Shown: one piece after another, positions 61,201 to 64,000 of the stretch | Numbering within the stretch: the stretch's first letter is position 1 | Layout of the letters: every line of letters starts with the position of its first letter | Origin: Gordionus sp. m RMFG-2023 | Taxonomy: Eukaryota; Nematomorpha; Gordioida; Chordodea; Parachordodidae | Reading direction: 5' to 3' | Length of the DNA stretch: 64,000 nt | NCBI RefSeq assembly: GCF_954871325.1 | Contig: NC_088779.1 | Location: 9,302,846 to 9,366,845 of the forward strand | Translations under genes and position numbers: made by a program | The notes under the pieces: model-generated | What the model was told of the DNA's origin: nothing | The model's input: the letters and a program-made list of their open reading frames with translations, nothing else | The model's database searches: none

Positions 61201-61780
61201 TGTCATCGCACGTAACATGGAATTATATATTTGACATTATCGATTTTTAAAACTGATCTAATTTAATGATTTGAGTGAAAATTTTTATGCTTTCATAAAT
61301 GAAATAATTTTTTAAAAAAAATTAATTAGTTATTTTATATATATATAAAAGAATCACATTACACAGAAAAAAAAGTTTTCAAACTTAATTAAAATAAAAA
61401 AAGCTACCAAAATGTATCATGTGATAAAACCCAATTTACTATTTTAATTATAAGAGTGGGGAGAGGGCTTTGACACGTTTCTTCTCACTATCAAATACAG
61501 AAGTTTTCGTGAATATCTTTTTTTACTAAATAAAATTTATGAGGGAAAACAGATCCAATATCACCTCCCCCCCCCCTCTTAGCAGAATCCTGGCTATACC
61601 TGTGCCTGTGATTTTTAAAGCTTAAAGTTAAAAAAAAATGGTTTTAATTACCTTTATGTCATCTGTTGTATCATGATATCCATTTTTCCTGTCTTCATGG
61701 ATTCCCGCTCCATCACTCATGTGAGAATTACCATTGAAGGTTGGTTCTATATTTGAAGAATGATAAGAGTCCATAAACAT
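43219..61780 (-). CDS. HK: Hexokinase, 12 exons, complete (517 aa)
   Basis: Phosphorylates glucose and other hexoses with ATP, the first step of glycolysis. Exons on the minus strand, 5' to 3': 61652-61780, 58112-58277, 56681-56820, 53875-53956, 51276-51412, 49875-49974, 48889-48950, 48249-48361, 46415-46645, 45985-46124, 45573-45706, 43219-43338. All introns are GT-AG, all phases agree, and the total of 1554 nt ends in TGA. Motifs in order: LDLGGTRFR (residues 106-114, phosphate loop), GFCFSFP (173-179), TWTKDF (192-197), LNDSTGT with the catalytic Asp at 230, GTGCN (252-256), TECGAFGDNG with Glu 278, FEKLLSG with Glu 312, GIAIDGSMYK, and SEDGSGKG (484-491). The length suits a single-lobe 50-kDa enzyme. 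Oddities: the family Asn of GGTNFR is Arg 112, WTKGF reads WTKDF, and about 27 extra residues lie in exon 9. The first ATG of exon 1 was taken as start; an upstream non-coding exon is possible. Exon 1 has no family similarity and rests on its good donor site and matching phase. Confidence 0.93.
43531..43680. repeat. AAAACCCC/GGAAA minisatellite, left arm of the MULE-like element
   Basis: About nine units of 13-18 bp, for example GGAAAATAAACCCCCA and GGAAAAAAAACCCC. On the plus strand it reads as a repeating Lys-Asn-Pro-Gly frame (43518-43721), which is a by-product of the repeat and not a gene. Confidence 0.85.
43942..45014 (+). pseudogene. MULE transposase remnant
   Basis: Parts recognisable in order: an N-terminal region ending LENLEDLVIEG (to about 44305), RIIMFATDDSLNLIFNRTEW (44407-44466) which precedes the first catalytic Asp in this family, and a C-terminal region with PRFPPETWNVN...ERTNNQCEG (44676-44757), a stop where the family has Trp, then NHRFSNLVGNKHPSGYSLI. 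The final stop is at 45012. The catalytic core between 44470 and 44600 is deleted or scrambled, and several stops and frame changes are present. A FLYWCH finger, often N-terminal in these proteins, is not visible. Confidence 0.7.
45304..45403. repeat. GGGGGTTTTTTTTCC minisatellite, right arm of the MULE-like element
   Basis: About six units, the reverse complement of the array at 43531-43680 but shorter, so the two arms have gained or lost units independently. Confidence 0.85.
47619..48179. mobile_element. Non-autonomous hAT-like element in hexokinase intron 8
   Basis: Begins CAGGGCTTCGA and ends TTTTAAGCCCCG; flanked on both sides by ATTATAAT (47611-47618 and 48180-48187), an exact 8-bp target duplication. 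GGTTCGGTTTT words recur inverted near both ends. No coding sequence. Confidence 0.82.
48707..48806. repeat. GC-rich hAT-subterminal-like fragment in hexokinase intron 7
   Basis: GGGCTGGGCAGGACAA, CAGCCGGACCG and GGGCTGGGCCGACCTC occur within 100 bp of otherwise AT-rich intron. It resembles the arrays in the 25-27 kb hAT region. No ends or duplication found. Confidence 0.35.
51664..51890. mobile_element. 227-bp hAT MITE in hexokinase intron 4
   Basis: Ends are inverted: CAGAGACCTGCAG on the left, CTGCAGGCCTCTA on the right. Flanks TATTACAT and TCTTACAT match 7 of 8. Its right part, read inverted, carries CATTTGCACGGC, the same word that follows the left end of the large hAT element at 25089, so the two are one family. 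Confidence 0.78.
52206..53482 (-). mobile_element. hAT element with decayed transposase in hexokinase intron 4
   Basis: Begins CAGGGTTGTGCA and ends TTCCAACCCTG; flanked by exact octamers CTTGAAAT (52198-52205 and 53483-53490). TTGACCGGTCAA-type palindromes recur just inside both ends (52220-52265 and 53420-53470). It carries a broken transposase on the minus strand. Confidence 0.88.
52900..53350 (-). pseudogene. hAT transposase remnant in the 52206-53482 element
   Basis: From about 53330 the minus strand reads FAYFLGPQYQEENLTSSEF and continues to ILSDIINFRSKNSMFN, matching the stretch of fungal- and animal-type hAT transposases that lies just before the dimerisation domain (family form: AYFLDPRF.GK.L...I...YK.K.GMF). 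Beyond 53100 only NRLNFAHHAY and further stops remain. The N-terminal and catalytic parts are gone. Confidence 0.55.
54263..54478. repeat. G12 ... C11 pair in hexokinase intron 3
   Basis: G12 at 54263-54274 and C11 at 54468-54478 face each other over about 190 bp and could pair in the transcript or mark the ends of a small repeat. No other inverted similarity is evident. Confidence 0.6.
56471..56590. repeat. Partial second copy of the 20291 MITE, in hexokinase intron 3
   Basis: TGGAATACATTTCCGATC and CTCCATATCCCGCTACGA match the inverted 20291-20638 element. The other end is not clear. Confidence 0.5.
58430..59368. repeat. hAT-like terminal and subterminal repeats in hexokinase intron 1
   Basis: The minus-strand terminus CAGAGTTGTTAAA occurs at 58478 and 59368. 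GTATCTGTATCTAGAT words near 58650 and 59320 look like subterminal transposase-binding repeats. Left ends and target duplications were not resolved. Confidence 0.4.
59896..60098. repeat. Palindromic MITE (about 200 bp) in hexokinase intron 1
   Basis: TCACGGACAGAAATCTCT near 59904 is inverted as ACATTTCTGTCCGTGA near 60078. Inside, AAACAAAAGTA is inverted as TACTTTTGTTC. No coding potential. Confidence 0.65.
61565..61612. repeat. Repeat end, GTATAGCCAGGATTCTG type, with C10
   Basis: Minus strand reads CAGGTATAGCCAGGATTCTG followed by ten G. It lies in hexokinase intron 1, about 40 bp from exon 1. Confidence 0.5.
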
Positions 61781-62395
61781 ATTTGGGTTGATTTTTTTTT
61801 TATGGATATCAAAGTTTATTCGAATAAAAAAAATTATTTGTAAAATCAAAAATAAAAATGATTATGTTTACAAACTTTTACAATTTTTATTATGTTTTAT
61901 AAATATTATTTTTTTCTTCTTATAATAATTATTTATTAAAAATTTCTATCATATTATTTAAAACATTATTTAAAATTATAATGGTGAATAATTTTATTTA
62001 AAATGAACGGTTTCAATTTAGAAATAAAATAAAACATAAACGATATCACCCTAGAGAGGAGTGGGTGCTTAGGAGATTGGACGGCTGATTTTGGGAGAAA
62101 TCTGCTGACGAAGATAAATTTTATTTTTACTTATTTTAATAAAAAAGTTTTTTGGGATAAGAAACTATACCTTTCAAGTTACTTATTAGAGTGCTGTAAG
62201 TGGTAGTTTTATATTATTGTACGAAGAAAGAAAGTAGTTATAAAATACTACCACCGATTTTACTATTCCCCAGATAATAGGTATAAAATGCTATAAAAAA
62301 CAAAATTAAGATTGGAAATCTATCAATAAAATGTATTAATATAATATTTATCATCATTTTTTTAAAAAATTAATAATTGTTTTTTCAAAATTTTG

Positions 62396-62719
62396 CTATT
62401 GTATTGCAGCAATTAATGTCAAAAACTTTCTAACAGAGTCACCGTCCCTTGTCATGACTACTTTATACAGGAGGTAAATTTCCCACATGCTGAATAGCTC
62501 GGGCAGATCTAAATTAACCGATATAATAAACGAGTTATAAGGTAATAGCTTGCAAATTCAAACTAGAATATATGACTCTTCTTTATGTTAATGATGCATC
62601 GATCAAAATTGGAAATTTTTCTTTGAAAAACTTAATTTTCAAAAATTTGAAACAAAGGATTATAAATTTCTAGAAGAACATCTTAAAATTCTAGTTCTAA
62701 TTTCTATTTCCTTGGCAAA
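62396..62719 (-). CDS. Possible last two exons of an unrecognised gene
   Basis: Candidate exons 62680-62719 and 62396-62508. The first follows a strong acceptor (TCATTTTGTCTTTGCAG); donor and acceptor are both phase 1 and the join reads RILRYLPELFSMWEIYLLYK and on to a TAG. GC content and residue composition of the last exon are protein-like. I do not recognise a family. Upstream exons would lie above 62720, possibly including the frame at 62750-62885. Confidence 0.35.
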
Positions 62720-63005
62720 CTGCAAAGACAAAATGAGGTGTTGTGGACTTGCCTCTTATTTTATTTACGATAAACGCGTCTTTGAATGGCTTACAAAAGA
62801 AATTCGAATTCTGAATTTGATTCAGTCTTTTCAACCTCAATATTGCCCCCATATTAAAATAAAATAGGTCAAAAAAACCGCGCATAAAAAATAAAATACA
62901 GTAAATTATGTATAAAAAAAATTAAACCAATCAAACATAGATATAATGATTAGAAGTTAAGGAGTCATCAAAAATGTATAGTTATAATCCTTGAGAAAAA
63001 AATAA

Positions 63006-63389
63006 ATGGCTAATAATGAGAGAGAAAAATTTACAAAATCAATATTTGTTCATGTAGTGCTCAAAGTTAAAACGCGAATTCCACCCCTAAATCTAAAACT
63101 CAATCATGATCGGCAGAAAGATGATGACTATTATTTAAAGAGATCAGTTACTTTACCGAAATCAAATGCTAATCAAAGAAGAAATCAGATAGAACTGGAA
63201 ATTTTACAATATTTAAGGGATCCTTTATATGAGATGTATATTATTTTCTTTATGCATCCAGCACTCATAAGCGTAACCAAAGGGTGGAAAACTTCCTATC
63301 CCATCAGAAATTTGTGTGTCTCGGTAAATATAATTTTAATAAATAAAAGCTTCTCCCCTAACACTCGTGTATACAATATATCACTATAA
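63006..63389 (+). CDS. Hypothetical ORF (127 aa), doubtful
   Basis: ATG at 63006. The first 75 residues are charged and hydrophilic, with NQRRNQIELEILQYLRD-like helix-forming sequence; the last 50 run into a dispersed repeat, so the 3' part is unlikely to be original coding. No family recognised. Confidence 0.2.
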   Translation: MANNEREKFTKSIFVHVVLKVKTRIPPLNLKLNHDRQKDDDYYLKRSVTLPKSNANQRRNQIELEILQYLRDPLYEMYIIFFMHPALISVTKGWKTSYPIRNLCVSVNIILINKSFSPNTRVYNISL

Positions 63390-63560
63390 ACAATAATTTA
63401 AAAGAAAAATAAGTAAAAGTTAATATTTTTTTAAAAATTGAAAACCTAAAATTATTATATAAAAATATAACATAGTCCAAGGTCTACAATGTCACAACGA
63501 CAAGATTGTCATTGTGCATCAAAACCTAAATATAAAAATAGAAAACAAATATATATATAT
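63230..63560. repeat. Further copy of the dispersed repeat
   Basis: CAATAATTTAAAAGAAAAAT and AAGTTAATATTTTTTTAA match the copy at 29690-30090; the C-rich head is worn down. Confidence 0.4.
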
Positions 63561-64000
63561 AAAAGGAAATTAATAATAATTAGGAATCACGAAATCATAA
63601 AATCAACTTTAATTCTTTATTCAAAATTATAATAGTAAACATCATAAAAAATAAAATAAAATAAAATTAAAAAATTAAAAGTAAATTTTAGTTAAAATAA
63701 TAATCCCTTTTTCGCATCATAATTTCTCCATTATATATCCTTTTTCTTTAATCAACATTTACATAGTCTCACTAGCGAAGAATAAAAAGTTCTACATCCC
63801 ACTTGTTAAAACTGTTAAAGTATGAAAAAATCTACAAATCTCACGCGTTTTTTTCTCATTTACATAGACGGGGATATTTTAATAAAACATTATTTTTGTT
63901 TACGATTTGCATAATGCATTTTTTTGTAAAGTAAAACTGCAACACCCTTCCACTTAAGTTAGACCCACCAATCTGCGAATAATCAATCTTCTTTCGATCT

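Noticed and set aside
1-64000. CRISPR arrays, rRNA genes, bacterial operons, plasmid features
   Set aside because: None seen; the window is animal nuclear DNA with spliced genes. No complete tRNA gene was found either.

Overview
The window is AT-rich eukaryotic nuclear DNA from a metazoan. It carries a Bar-class homeobox gene, an animal-type hexokinase and a TMBIM/Lifeguard gene. All are split by GT-AG introns and read with the standard code. The phylum cannot be fixed from sequence alone; the high AT content, divergent proteins and dense hAT/MITE load suggest a fast-evolving invertebrate. Gene models were assembled by eye by finding family motifs on each strand and requiring every intron phase to match.

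Host genes: (1) a two-exon homeobox gene on the minus strand, 20870-23491, 406 aa, with an eh1-like repressor motif at its N-terminus and the homeodomain at its very C-terminus; (2) a ten-exon TMBIM/Lifeguard (BAX inhibitor motif) gene on the plus strand, 32617-36565, 239 aa, with three introns of only 41-43 nt; (3) a twelve-exon hexokinase on the minus strand, 43219-61780, 517 aa, whose introns hold much of the mobile DNA. Possible terminal exons of two unrecognised genes lie on the minus strand at 16241-16339 and 62396-62719.

Mobile DNA: a Ty3/Gypsy-type retroelement (about 6800-11275) has gag-like and pol reading frames in the same frame, separated by one TGA followed by CTA. It also has a 46-bp tandem array and a third ORF with a variant zinc knuckle just before the polypurine tract. 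A Tc1/mariner-like element (13870-15867) has about 108-bp inverted repeats and a broken transposase. Three complete hAT-like elements have recognisable 8-bp target duplications (47619-48179, 52206-53482 and the diverged 25089-26816), and a fourth is a small MITE (51664-51890). Decayed hAT coding remnants lie at 39177-39902 and 40640-40915. A MULE-like element (43523-45404) in hexokinase intron 11 has inverted ends made of an AAAACCCC/GGAAA minisatellite. Many short palindromic MITEs, SINE-like repeats and isolated runs of 9-13 G or C are scattered through introns and intergenic DNA.

Layout: 1-6.8 kb repeats and G/T-rich degenerate satellite; 6.8-11.3 kb retroelement; 13.9-15.9 kb Tc1-like element; 20.9-23.5 kb homeobox gene; 25.1-27.6 kb GC-rich hAT region; 29.5-32.0 kb repeats; 32.6-36.6 kb TMBIM gene; 39.2-41.3 kb hAT relics; 43.2-61.8 kb hexokinase; 62-64 kb uncertain exons and repeats.
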